Program-made: the position numbers and the translations under genes
Notes under the pieces: model-generated
The model's input: the letters and a program-made list of their open reading frames with translations, nothing else
Database searches by the model: none
What the model was told of the DNA's origin: nothing
Shown here: positions 16,745 through 25,640 of the stretch, piece after piece
Layout: every line of letters begins with the position of its first letter
Position numbering within the stretch: position 1 is the first letter of the stretch
Assembly (NCBI GenBank): GCA_015061665.1
Contig: SUWC01000007.1
Span: 1-64,000 of the forward strand
DNA: 64,000 bases
Direction: 5' to 3'
Origin: Lentisphaerota bacterium
GTDB lineage: Bacteria; Verrucomicrobiota; Kiritimatiellia; RFP12; UBA1067

Positions 16745-16774
16745 AGTATATCAAAATGCGGTCCTCGCAGTCAA
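16745..16774 (-). promoter_or_regulatory. Promoter of the tRNA-Thr/tRNA-His unit
   Basis: Minus-strand TTGACT (16769-16774), an 18-nt spacer and TATACT (16745-16750) lie just upstream of tRNA-Thr. It is the best sigma-70-type match in the window and may drive the whole leftward run through fmt and beyond. Confidence 0.75.
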
Positions 16775-16813
16775 TGGGGAAAATGACGAAAAATGAGTTT
16801 TGGGTCCCTTTCC

Positions 16814-19800
16814 CTATTTCTTGACCGTCAATTCGACGACTTTCCTCTTGGTGTCGGTCTTCAGGTCGACGCCGGAAATGTACCCGACAAGCGAAATCAG
16901 CTCGCCGCAGACGATCGGGCTATTCTCCCTCGCACGGTAGACCTCGCAGTTCGTCAGGTTCTTGTCCTTGCCGTTGTCGACGAAGAGCTCCGTAAAGCCG
17001 ACGCACGCGTCGATCTCATGTCCCCCGGCCTTCACAGTCACCATCGGGACGAACGGCGTGGGGCTGAGCTTCCTGAGCCACTTCTTCTTCGCCGGAATCC
17101 GCTTCGGCTCGTGGACGAACTCAAGTTCCGCGCCCGCGGCCTTGAGAGCCTCGAGAACCGGCACGTATGCGCAGGAGACCCCGGTGTTGTCGTCGAACTT
17201 GACGGGGCGCCCGAATCCGTGGGGGAACTTGACCTCCACGCCATTCACTAGGACCTTGTACTTCTCCCCTTCGCCCGTCGTCACCGCCGCGAGGTCCTGC
17301 ACCGCAGGCGCCGAGGTCCTGCGCGCGAACGTCCGAGTGTTCGCGGCAAACGACTGCATGGACGCGGACGCAAGGCCGCCCTTGACCTCGACGGGCTTCA
17401 GCTCAAGCGGAACCTCACCGCTCTGTCCGTCTTCACAGCGCCACTTGAGCGTCGCCTTCCCTGGCATGCGCCCGGCCTTCGCGAACACGCGCGCCAAGCC
17501 GCACTCGAGGTTGACGAAGTCCTTGCCGATCGGAGACGCCTCGCCGAAGACGCCGGAGTTCCATCCGCCCATGAACACTGGACAGTTAGGAGTTCTGAGT
17601 TGAGAGCTGGGAGTTGCGGCATGCTTGTCCGGTTCAAAGGACAGTTCAAATGAGATCTTCTCCGAGGCAAACGGATGGACCGTGCCGCTTGCGTCGACGA
17701 GGCGGAAGTCAACCATGACAATGTCCGAGCCGTCGGCGAGCCAGCCTTTGGGTCCCGTTCTGACGGCAGTCTCGATCTTGCCTTCGCCGGCGAACGACTT
17801 GACCGCGTGCCGCGCTATCTCCTTGCCCGCCTTGTCGCGCGCAATCACCTCGGCCGTGCCGGATTCGGTGATGTCCACGTTCGGGAACGCATAGACGAAC
17901 ACATGGTCGGGCTTCGCGTTGACGCCCTTGGACTTTCCGTTGACGACGAGCTCGACGGACGCGCAGTGCACGGACCCGATCGCGTAGACCGTCTTGTGCA
18001 GCGGGTCGCGCTGAGCCTTCTCCCCGGTCTCCTCCATGAAGTGCCCGTTGAACTTCTTGACGGGATACCAGTATGTGTCCTTCGTGAGCTTCGGATAGCT
18101 CCAGTGTCCGACGAGCATTACCGCCGGGTCTTCGGACTGCATCACGCGGAAGACGTCGAAGCTCTCCTTCGGCAGCCTCACCGCGTCGACGCGACCAGAC
18201 GAGCGGCAGTTCTCGCTGAACGACTGGCGCCCGTGCTGGTTCGAGTCTGTCCAGCAAAGCGCAGCGCACGCGGCGTATGTCTTCGCGCCCCTGCCGAAGC
18301 TGCGCGCGCCGTAGAACTCCGCGTACTCCTTCGCCGTCGAAAGCGCAAAGTCCTCCTGCGTCTGGTCGTAGACGTCGAAGCCCGTCTCCTTCTTGCCGCC
18401 GTTGAGGAAGCGTCCGCGGTAGTCGTAGTCGGGCGGCGTGAAGTCGTCCCACGACCGGCGCGGCGACTCCTGGCGCGCGTACTCGGTCTCCATCATCGGC
18501 ATGAACTTCCCGAGCGCCTCCATCGACCTGAACGCCGGCATCTCGTGGCGGTGCAGCATCGTGCCGACGTACTCCGCCTCCGCGACCTGCTCCTTCGTCT
18601 GCAGCGTGCGGCAGCCCATGAAGCGGTATCCGTCGGGATCGACGACCTTCTTGAGCTCGACCATCTCCTTCATGTGCGCAGGCGAAATCTGGTTGTTGCC
18701 CGCCTCCCAGAACATCACGGACGGCGAATTGCGGAAGTAGATCATCGCGTCGCGCATCGCCTCGGTGCGCTGCGCCCAGCTGCGGCCAGCGACATCTCCC
18801 TCCTTGTCGCCGGCAGGCACGACATTTACGACGCCGAACTTGTCGCACGCCCTGACAGGCGCGGGCTTGGGCGCGACGTGCATCCAGCGGACGAAGTTGG
18901 CGTTCGACTTGCGGATAAGCGCAGCGTCGTAGTCCTGCATCCAGTCGGGAGCGACGCCGATCGCGGCCCACTCGTGGGTGGAGCGCTGGGCATAGCCGGT
19001 GAGCCAGATGTTCTTCCCGTTGAGGAGAATCCCGCCCTTCGCCGCGTCGTACTTCACTTCGCGGAAGCCCGTCCGTATCGTCTCGCTGTCGATGACATTG
19101 CCGTCCTCCCCGACAAGCGTGACGACCACGTCGTAGAGGTGCGGGGTGTCGGGGGACCAGAAGACGAGCCCGCTCGCGCGGCACTCTGCCTCAAGCGCGG
19201 CAGTCTCCGGCGAAGCGACGCGCGTCGGCTGCGGCGCGCTTTCGTAGACGTCGCTTTCAAGCGCGGTGTGGAAGACTTGCCCAGCATCAGTGGCGGGAGC
19301 GACTACATGACTGGGGGAAGCGGCGTCCCGCCGCTTCATCACAACGACTGCATCTTCCTTTTCCCGAAGCGGCGGGACGCCGCTTCCCCCAGTTAGACAT
19401 TCCCTAATCTCTACCTTCACATTCGCCTTCACAGGCGATGCGCTTTCGTTCCTGACCTCCGCCCTGACGCAGATCGTCGCCTCGCCCTTCTCGAAGTCGA
19501 AGTCCTTCGCCGTCACGTAGGTTCCGACCGTCTTGAGGTTGTTGTAGTAGGGAAGGGTCAGATACGTCTTCGAATCCTTGAGCACGAGCGAGACGTTTCC
19601 GACGAGACCTCCCTGGACCTCGTTGAAGTCAGTTGAATTCCACTGGTACGCGGCACCGCTCATGTCGCCCGGCTCGTGTCCGGGAATCGTCTCGTGCATG
19701 AAGAGCTTCGCGCCGCGCGCCGCGCAGTTGTCCGTCGCGACGCAGAGGACGTTCTCGCCCGCCTTCAGGAGCGCCGTCACGTCGAACGCGCACGGCGCGA

Positions 19801-20260
19801 TGCCGGCCTCGTAGTATCCGGCGAACTTTCCGTTCGCCCAGAGGTACACCGACTGCCGCACCGTCTCAAACGTAATAAACGCCTTCCCCATTCCCCGTTC
19901 CCCATTCCCCGTTCCCTCCGGAAGCGAGAAGCGCTTCCTGTAGAACGCCATGCCGCGCCAGAAACTCGCCTCGCCCGCATCCACTGCGCGGTCGTCGAAG
20001 CTGTCGTGCGCGTTTATCGGGTGCGGAACCGAGACCGTCTCCCACGACGAGTCGTCGAACGCGGGATCCTCGACCTTTACGCCCGCAGTCTCGACGCTGG
20101 CCTTCGCCTGCGAGAGCGGAATCGTCTTCGGCGCCTTCGTGAACTTCCAGTCGGCGTTCAGGCTGAAAGTATTGCTGAAGTCAGATGTCCGGCTTGCGGC
20201 GGAATCGGCATAGACTCCAAATCCGACTGCGAGAGCGATGACTGCGATAATTTGTTTCAT
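16814..20260 (-). CDS. Large secreted GH2-family glycoside hydrolase with atypical acid/base site
   Basis: A 1148-residue exported protein; signal peptide MKQIIAVIALAVGFGVYA is nearly identical to that of the unrelated gene at 23712. Sugar-binding, sandwich and TIM-barrel domains of GH2 follow (WKFTKAPKTIPL, FYRKRFSLPEG, LTGYAQRSTHEWAAIG). The expected GNE acid/base block reads FWEAGNNQ, so the usual Glu is Asn; the nucleophile block reads METEYARQ. A DUF4982-like region (VELVVNGKSKGV) and an unassigned C-terminal domain follow. Three stretches are encoded by dispersed repeats: EGTGNGERGMGK, GGSGVPPLREKE...RRDAASPS and SSQLRTPN. Family members act on beta-galactosides or related sugars; activity here is uncertain. 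Site S3 lies upstream. Confidence 0.82.
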   Translation of the reverse strand: MKQIIAVIALAVGFGVYADSAASRTSDFSNTFSLNADWKFTKAPKTIPLSQAKASVETAGVKVEDPAFDDSSWETVSVPHPINAHDSFDDRAVDAGEASFWRGMAFYRKRFSLPEGTGNGERGMGKAFITFETVRQSVYLWANGKFAGYYEAGIAPCAFDVTALLKAGENVLCVATDNCAARGAKLFMHETIPGHEPGDMSGAAYQWNSTDFNEVQGGLVGNVSLVLKDSKTYLTLPYYNNLKTVGTYVTAKDFDFEKGEATICVRAEVRNESASPVKANVKVEIRECLTGGSGVPPLREKEDAVVVMKRRDAASPSHVVAPATDAGQVFHTALESDVYESAPQPTRVASPETAALEAECRASGLVFWSPDTPHLYDVVVTLVGEDGNVIDSETIRTGFREVKYDAAKGGILLNGKNIWLTGYAQRSTHEWAAIGVAPDWMQDYDAALIRKSNANFVRWMHVAPKPAPVRACDKFGVVNVVPAGDKEGDVAGRSWAQRTEAMRDAMIYFRNSPSVMFWEAGNNQISPAHMKEMVELKKVVDPDGYRFMGCRTLQTKEQVAEAEYVGTMLHRHEMPAFRSMEALGKFMPMMETEYARQESPRRSWDDFTPPDYDYRGRFLNGGKKETGFDVYDQTQEDFALSTAKEYAEFYGARSFGRGAKTYAACAALCWTDSNQHGRQSFSENCRSSGRVDAVRLPKESFDVFRVMQSEDPAVMLVGHWSYPKLTKDTYWYPVKKFNGHFMEETGEKAQRDPLHKTVYAIGSVHCASVELVVNGKSKGVNAKPDHVFVYAFPNVDITESGTAEVIARDKAGKEIARHAVKSFAGEGKIETAVRTGPKGWLADGSDIVMVDFRLVDASGTVHPFASEKISFELSFEPDKHAATPSSQLRTPNCPVFMGGWNSGVFGEASPIGKDFVNLECGLARVFAKAGRMPGKATLKWRCEDGQSGEVPLELKPVEVKGGLASASMQSFAANTRTFARRTSAPAVQDLAAVTTGEGEKYKVLVNGVEVKFPHGFGRPVKFDDNTGVSCAYVPVLEALKAAGAELEFVHEPKRIPAKKKWLRKLSPTPFVPMVTVKAGGHEIDACVGFTELFVDNGKDKNLTNCEVYRARENSPIVCGELISLVGYISGVDLKTDTKRKVVELTVKK
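19310..19393. repeat. Perfect inverted repeat pair (REPIN-like) inside the GH2 coding sequence
   Basis: Two 28-nt arms, ACTGGGGGAAGCGGCGTCCC... and its exact reverse complement, flank a 28-nt spacer. Each arm contains its own small palindrome (GCGGCGTCCCGCCGC). The element is in frame and adds GGSGVPPLREKE and RRDAASPS to the protein. Confidence 0.85.
19883..19918. repeat. G-rich short tandem repeat in coding sequence
   Basis: Minus strand reads GGGAACGGGGAATGGGGAAC and continues similarly; in frame it encodes EGTGNGERGMGK at a loop of the GH2 sugar-binding domain. The same unit recurs at 7660, 21750, 60881 and 63487. Confidence 0.75.
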
Positions 20261-20292
20261 GGTGTATACTCCTGTTCCGTTCTGTCACTGAC

Positions 20293-20335
20293 ATTATAGC
20301 ATTTCCGCCCTATCGATTCATTACTCCAAAGTGTA
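20293..20335 (-). promoter_or_regulatory. Promoter plus 14-bp palindrome (site S3)
   Basis: Minus-strand TACACTTTGGAGTA (20322-20335) lies 23 nt upstream of the extended -10 AAATGCTATAAT (hexamer 20293-20298). It overlaps the stop codon of the upstream deacetylase gene (20321-20323). A ribosome site AACAGGAG precedes the GH2 ATG at 20260. Confidence 0.7.
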
Positions 20336-21022
20336 AGCTGCGACTTCGCCGAAGGTCCCGACCCAGACGTCGGCCTGCATACTCACCCATTCAAGATGCT
20401 TCTTCAGCTCTTCGGGGGTCTCCCATGCGTCGTAGCCGCGCTTCATCCCGTGCGACATGAAGACGATCCATCCGCCCTTCTTCCGCGCCGTTTCTACGAG
20501 CGAGTTCATTTTCTCCGCCGTCATTGCACCGCCGGCCGCTTTCTGGGACATCCGCACGGCAGGAAGCCCCGCTTCCTTCGCCGTCTCCTCGACGGACGAT
20601 CCGTCAGCGCCGCGCTTCGCGTTGAATGGCGAAGCGAAGCTGACGCAGGGAAGTCCAATCTCGCGCTCGACCGACTCCTTGCCGCGCCGCATGTCCGCGA
20701 AAATCTCCTCGCGCGTCATCTTCGAATATTTGCCGTGGGACGCGCCGTGCGTGCCGATCTCCATCCCGGCATCGGACATCTCCTTGAGCTGCGCCCAGGT
20801 CATCAGCGGCGTTCCGCGCTCGGCCTTCGACTTGAGGCCCTTCGGGTCGCCCACCTTGTCCGTTATCGGAAAGAACGTCGCCTTCAGCCCCACTTCCCGG
20901 AACATCGGGAACGCGACTTCGTACTGATCTGCGAGCCCGTCGTCAAACGTGTATGTGACCGCACACCTCTTCCCGTCTGGGAAGGCCATCGCGGCGGCAA
21001 GCAAGATCGGAAGCATTGTCAT
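20321..21022 (-). CDS. Polysaccharide deacetylase (NodB/CE4-type)
   Basis: A 233-residue protein with a short signal-like N-terminus (MLPILLAAAMAFPDG) and NodB-fold motifs: TYTFDDG (catalytic Asp and metal Asp), GTHGASHGK (metal-binding His pair), ASPFN and a C-terminal FMSHG with the catalytic His. CE4 enzymes remove acetyl groups from N- or O-acetylated sugars in chitin-like, peptidoglycan or plant polysaccharides. It starts 10 nt after the GH2 gene at 21033 and is probably cotranscribed with it; the next promoter is embedded in its 3' end. Confidence 0.87.
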   Translation of the reverse strand: MTMLPILLAAAMAFPDGKRCAVTYTFDDGLADQYEVAFPMFREVGLKATFFPITDKVGDPKGLKSKAERGTPLMTWAQLKEMSDAGMEIGTHGASHGKYSKMTREEIFADMRRGKESVEREIGLPCVSFASPFNAKRGADGSSVEETAKEAGLPAVRMSQKAAGGAMTAEKMNSLVETARKKGGWIVFMSHGMKRGYDAWETPEELKKHLEWVSMQADVWVGTFGEVAAYTLE

Positions 21023-21032
21023 GGCACAGCCC

Positions 21033-23621
21033 TCAGAATCCGTAGGTGCTCTTGAAAGGACGATAGACCTTCACCTCGGGAAGCTTCAGGCCCTCGACTT
21101 CGGAAAGCCTTATCGAGCCTTTCAGGACGAGATTCGTGAACGAGAAGTCCACGCCGGGGCGGTTGGACTTGCCGCCAAGCGTCATGAGGACGTCGTGGTG
21201 CGTCAGAACGACTCGGCCGTCGACGTTCTCGACGCTGAAGGTCATGTCGGAGCCGTCGGCGTTCTCCATCTTGACGCCCTTCGCGCCGTCGGACACGACC
21301 GCCCAGCGCGACTCCATGCGCGCCCCGTCGAAGTACAGGTCGCGCTTGTCCTTCGCCCAGACGCCGAAGTCGTTGTGGAGCTTCTTGCCTGGATAGCTGC
21401 GGTAGGGCCCGAGGCCCGCCCAGTCGATGCGCGTCACGGCTTCGCCGAGATCAAGCGCTAAACCGCACTCGACGAGGACGCCCTTGCACTTCTCCGACGG
21501 AACGAGCTCGTAGTCGACGACACCGTCCTTGATGCGGATCGTTCCGTCGATGTGCTGCTTCTCCTTCGGGTTGTCGTACTTCGACCAGCGGACCTTGACG
21601 GACCCGTCCTTGTTGACCTTCTTGACCTCGGGCTTCAAGATGTACGGATCGTACCAGTAGAGGAAATCCTTCGACTTGCCGATCGTCTGCGCCTGCGGCA
21701 CGACCGTCATCTTGCGCCCGACACGCAGAAGAAGCTGCTCTGGGGTAATGGGGAACGGGGAATCCGCCTTCGCCGCGGCTACGGCGGACAAGCGGGGAAC
21801 CGGGAACGGAGTGGAGATTGTTTCCCAGTCCGCGGGCTTCTCGACCTTGGGCAGGCCGGGGAACGCCTTGTAGAAGCGAGCCATCAAAAGCGCGGACTCC
21901 TTGGGCGTGCCGTCGGCATAGCAGATGCCGTCCGTGCCGCGCTCGCCGTAGCTGTCCCAGAACGTCTTGTCGTCCACCCAGACGCCCTGCACGTCCTTAG
22001 TCGTCTTGCGCACCTTGTCCTTTGTTTTCTCCTTGGGCTGCGGGTTGCCGTTCTCGTCGTATCCCAGCGGGAACGCGCCGTCGGTCTCGACGGCCTGGTC
22101 CTGCCACATCCAGACGCTTCCGCCTGCGAAGTTCTCGCTCGCGAGAATGCGCGGCCAGCGATCCTCGAACTGCGAAAAGCCGTTGCCGCAGGCATGCGAG
22201 AACTCGGTCTGGAAGAACGGCTTCTTGAGCGTGCGGCAGTACTTGAAACGCTCCTCGTCGAAGTAATGCCCCGAGAAGACGTCCACCAGCTCGCTGTCGG
22301 GATTCTGCGTCCACTCCCGAAGAGAGTCCCATGTCTGCGGCAATGCGCGAAGGCGCGTCGGGTCCTTCGCCTTCGCGTACTTCAAGACGGCGATCGTGTT
22401 GGACCGCACCTTGTTCTCGTTGCCGAACGTCCACATGAACACGCACGGATGGTTCTTGTCGCGGCGGATCGTCCGCTCCGTCCGGTCGATGAGGAGCGGC
22501 TCGTAGCTGTCGTTTTTCAAAAGCCCAGATCCGCGCGAGCCGAACGGCACTTCGTCCACGACGTAGAAGCCGAGCTCGTCGGCGAGTTCGTAGAAGTCGA
22601 CGCCGAAGGGATAATGCGCCGTCCTGATGTAGTTGACTCCGAGGGCTTTCATCTTCAGCATCTGCTCGCGGCGGAGCTCGCGCGTGATGGCGCGGCCGAC
22701 CTTCGGCATGATCTCGTTCCAGCACACGCCCCGGAAGATTGCGCGCTCCCCGTTGATGAAGATCGACTTTTCGTCCGAGGAAACTTCGCGGATGCCGACC
22801 TTCTCGCGGACGGTCTCGCCGTTGTACGAGACCTCGAGCGTATAGAGGTTCGGCGTCTCGGCTGTCCAGAGCCTGGGGGCTCGAAGAGAAAGGGACGCAA
22901 GAGACTTAAGAGACGAGAGGGACGCGGCGACTGCACCGTCAGGCGCGATGAGTCGTACGGCGACCGGCTTCTCGGCACCGCCTGCGACATCGACCTTCAC
23001 CTCGGCACACCAGTCGTCGCCCTTCACGCGGCGTGAGACGAACGTGACGTCGGCGATCCATCCGTCGGAGGGCACGGAAAACATCTCGACGCTCCTGAAG
23101 ATTCCCGCAAGGCACCAGCAGTCGTTCGTATCCCACAGCCATCCCGGCACGCGCGTCTTGACGGCCACCTTGATTTCGTTCTCGCCCTTCTTCAGCGCCG
23201 AGGTCACGTCGAACTGGTGAAGGTTGTACGCGCTCGTCACGTCAGAGGCGATGCGCACGCCGTTGATCTCGAGGTCGTATCCGAAGAGAACGCCGTCAAG
23301 CCGCAGCATCACCTTGCGCCCTTCCCACATAGGATCGTAGGCGAACGTGCGCACGTACGTTCCGGTGAGGTTCTGCATCTGGTTGCCGTACTGCGGATGC
23401 TTGTAGCCCTGTGTCTCCCAGTTGCCGGGCACGCGGATCTTACCGGACTCTCGCGTCACTGCGTCCGGCTTCTCGTCGTCGTTGCGGACGAGAGTGAAAT
23501 CCCATTCGCCGTCGAGGGACGTGATTTCGTCCGCTTCGCGCAGGGGATACACCCATTCCTCGGCAATCGCGCAAAGTGCAAAGCCCGCCAAGCAGGCAAC
23601 TAATCCATTTTTCCAAATCAT
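21033..23621 (-). CDS. Secreted GH2 beta-galactosidase (LacZ-like)
   Basis: An 862-residue exported enzyme (signal MIWKNGLVACLAGFALCAIA). It keeps the LacZ layout: jelly-roll (VPGNWETQGYKHPQYGNQ), two immunoglobulin-like domains, a TIM barrel with the acid/base in FMWTFGNENK and the nucleophile in FFQTEFSHACGN, and a C-terminal beta-galactosidase small-chain-like domain (WAGLGPYRSYPG). Hydrolysis of terminal beta-galactose outside the cytoplasm is the likely role. Two loops hold repeat-derived inserts, SLSSLKSLASLSL and KADSPFPITPE. There is no promoter motif in the 90 nt before it, so it is probably transcribed from the surface-protein gene at 25553, with AAAGGAG as ribosome site. Confidence 0.9.
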   Translation of the reverse strand: MIWKNGLVACLAGFALCAIAEEWVYPLREADEITSLDGEWDFTLVRNDDEKPDAVTRESGKIRVPGNWETQGYKHPQYGNQMQNLTGTYVRTFAYDPMWEGRKVMLRLDGVLFGYDLEINGVRIASDVTSAYNLHQFDVTSALKKGENEIKVAVKTRVPGWLWDTNDCWCLAGIFRSVEMFSVPSDGWIADVTFVSRRVKGDDWCAEVKVDVAGGAEKPVAVRLIAPDGAVAASLSSLKSLASLSLRAPRLWTAETPNLYTLEVSYNGETVREKVGIREVSSDEKSIFINGERAIFRGVCWNEIMPKVGRAITRELRREQMLKMKALGVNYIRTAHYPFGVDFYELADELGFYVVDEVPFGSRGSGLLKNDSYEPLLIDRTERTIRRDKNHPCVFMWTFGNENKVRSNTIAVLKYAKAKDPTRLRALPQTWDSLREWTQNPDSELVDVFSGHYFDEERFKYCRTLKKPFFQTEFSHACGNGFSQFEDRWPRILASENFAGGSVWMWQDQAVETDGAFPLGYDENGNPQPKEKTKDKVRKTTKDVQGVWVDDKTFWDSYGERGTDGICYADGTPKESALLMARFYKAFPGLPKVEKPADWETISTPFPVPRLSAVAAAKADSPFPITPEQLLLRVGRKMTVVPQAQTIGKSKDFLYWYDPYILKPEVKKVNKDGSVKVRWSKYDNPKEKQHIDGTIRIKDGVVDYELVPSEKCKGVLVECGLALDLGEAVTRIDWAGLGPYRSYPGKKLHNDFGVWAKDKRDLYFDGARMESRWAVVSDGAKGVKMENADGSDMTFSVENVDGRVVLTHHDVLMTLGGKSNRPGVDFSFTNLVLKGSIRLSEVEGLKLPEVKVYRPFKSTYGF

Positions 23622-23711
23622 ATCTTCTCCTTTCGATTAGATGAGGGGGCTTGCGCCGTTACAGACGGTAGACTTATTTCATGGCGTCTCCAGGACTCTT
23701 CGCGCCCATCC

Positions 23712-25553
23712 CTACTTAACTAAAATGACAAGCCCTTTTCGACGGAGCACGATGCCGCCCTGCGACGCTTCGTACTTTAATTTGTAATTGACCGTACTGC
23801 CGTTTGCCTTGACGGTAAGGTTTTCAAGACCGTTGACCGAGCCGCATGCCAGCACCACAGCTCCGTCAGCAAGGGCGAGGTTTCCAACGTCGATCACCGC
23901 CCCCGGCATGAACGTCGCTTTGCCCGTGACCACGAGTGTTCCGTTCGTCACCGTTCCGCCGATTGTCGCGGAAGCGAATGTGTCCGTCTGTCCGCCAAGA
24001 TCGAGCGTCGTGCCGGATTCGACCGTCAGCGCGCCTGTGCCGCCATACGCCGCCGAGAGCGTCAGCTTGCCGCCGCCCGCAACCGTCAGCTCGCCCTCGC
24101 CGGTGATGGCATTCGCGATGACGATATCCAGACAGTTGACATCGATCGTGCCGCCGCCCGCGCTGACGACAAAGGCGATTCCCTCGGGCGCGAACGTATT
24201 GGCGCTTGGCAGAGCCTTCAGCGTGCCGCCGTTGAAAAACAGCTTGCTCGTATAGTCCGCATGCTCACGGGCAAAGCAGCCGGTCTCCAATGTGCCGCCG
24301 TTCACATTCAGCGTCGGCCCGTCGCCGGCATAGGGCGCGACACGGATGGTTGCCGCAGACATTGTACCGCCGTTTACATTGACTGTCGCCGCCGCACGCC
24401 GTTGGCTGGCGAGATTGAGCCTTTCGCCCACCGTAAACGTTCCGCCGTTTACATTCATCGTGCCGTGCGGATATACGACATTGCCCGCTACGCTGAAAGT
24501 CCCGCCGTTGATCGTGATGTAATCCTGGCTCCAATCGCCCTCGGTCGTGTAGGGCTGCTTGCCGACCAGCAGATTCCCTCCGACAGAATAGCATCCACTT
24601 TCCACGGAGAAATACACATCCGATCCCTTATTCGCAGTATCGCCGATCGTCATGTCCGAGGTTCCCGCAATCAAAAGACCATAGGATGCATTGTCATCCT
24701 GCGCCGCGAACACGACGGGCGCAATAGCATTCCCGCCAGAAACGGCAACCGCGTCACTTGTCTGCAGCGCAGCGCCGAAGACGATGGATCCTGTCACCGC
24801 GCCCGACGTCCATTCCGTAATGCCCGACGGCAACTGACCTTCGAATGCGAAATCGTCCAGGCCCGCCCACTGGCGTCTATCCGTTGAGTAGTGCGCTGTT
24901 TTGACGGTCAGATTCCCAAGCGTTACATAACTGTCGGACACTGTGACCGGCGATTCGAACAGATCGGAATTGTCGGCCATCTTCCTGACGGATAGCGTGA
25001 CTTTATCCGCGATTTTGTCGCCAGCTATCGTAATATGCAGCCAGTTGGCATTGTCATTGGATACACTGTATTTCGTCAAGCTGGATGTGTCGATTGAAGC
25101 GAGCACATCCGATGTGCCCGCTCCCTTGCACACGTCCATTCCTTCATTTTGCTTCTTGCCGTACAGGTTAAAAAGCTCATTACCGTTCGAACCGTATGCC
25201 ACAAGGCCGTAGACCGTCGCAGTGTTATCATTCACGCCATACGTCGGTGCGTAGTCGAACTCCATCGTATACCCGCCGTCCGCAAGTTTCACTTCGTAAG
25301 GGAAGTTAATCGTGGAAGTGATGCCGCCTGAAACGGTTCCCGATTCAGCGTCGGAAAGGACGAGGTAAGTTTCGCCGTTCTTCTGGGTGTTCGATCCAGT
25401 CACTTTTGTCGCAGTGGCCTTGGCATTGAGCGAAACATACTTCGCAACCTCCGCCGCATTGTCGTCGCCGAAGTTGCATGTCCAGTTGAATGTGGAATCG
25501 GCCAAGACTCCAAATCCGACAGCGAGAGCGATGACTGCGATAATTTGTTTCAT
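23712..25553 (-). CDS. Passenger-like beta-helix surface protein
   Basis: A 613-residue exported protein. The signal peptide MKQIIAVIALAVGFGVLA, its ribosome site and its promoter match those of the GH2 gene at 20260. Residues 20-250 look like a lectin-type sandwich (AGLDDFAFEG), and the rest is a beta-helix with repeats of the NVNGGTF/NVNGGTM type, as in autotransporter-associated strand repeats. The C-terminus ends RRKGLVILVK, comparable with RTRYGFSVVIR in the protein at 38357, possibly a sorting tail. No catalytic motif is visible; adhesion or glycan binding is a guess. It leads a unit with the GH2 and deacetylase genes. Confidence 0.7.
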   Translation of the reverse strand: MKQIIAVIALAVGFGVLADSTFNWTCNFGDDNAAEVAKYVSLNAKATATKVTGSNTQKNGETYLVLSDAESGTVSGGITSTINFPYEVKLADGGYTMEFDYAPTYGVNDNTATVYGLVAYGSNGNELFNLYGKKQNEGMDVCKGAGTSDVLASIDTSSLTKYSVSNDNANWLHITIAGDKIADKVTLSVRKMADNSDLFESPVTVSDSYVTLGNLTVKTAHYSTDRRQWAGLDDFAFEGQLPSGITEWTSGAVTGSIVFGAALQTSDAVAVSGGNAIAPVVFAAQDDNASYGLLIAGTSDMTIGDTANKGSDVYFSVESGCYSVGGNLLVGKQPYTTEGDWSQDYITINGGTFSVAGNVVYPHGTMNVNGGTFTVGERLNLASQRRAAATVNVNGGTMSAATIRVAPYAGDGPTLNVNGGTLETGCFAREHADYTSKLFFNGGTLKALPSANTFAPEGIAFVVSAGGGTIDVNCLDIVIANAITGEGELTVAGGGKLTLSAAYGGTGALTVESGTTLDLGGQTDTFASATIGGTVTNGTLVVTGKATFMPGAVIDVGNLALADGAVVLACGSVNGLENLTVKANGSTVNYKLKYEASQGGIVLRRKGLVILVK

Positions 25554-25586
25554 GGTGGTTCCTCCTATTTTGTTCTGACGATGGTA

Positions 25587-25629
25587 TTATAGCATTTTCG
25601 CCCTGTCGTTCCCTTACTCCAAAGTGTAG
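25587..25629 (-). promoter_or_regulatory. Promoter plus 14-bp palindrome (site S4)
   Basis: Minus-strand TACACTTTGGAGTA (25616-25629), identical to S3, lies 23 nt upstream of AAATGCTATAAT (hexamer 25587-25592). Flanking bases GGGCGRAAATGC are shared with S3, and AGGAGG precedes the ATG at 25553. Confidence 0.72.
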
Positions 25630-25640
25630 TAATTTAAAAA

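Noticed and set aside
17675-19396. Plus-strand ORF of 573 aa
   Set aside because: It is antisense to the GH2 gene and Arg/Val/Leu-rich, typical of a shadow frame.
21552-23036. Plus-strand ORF of 494 aa
   Set aside because: It is antisense to the GH2 beta-galactosidase gene, which has all catalytic motifs on the minus strand.
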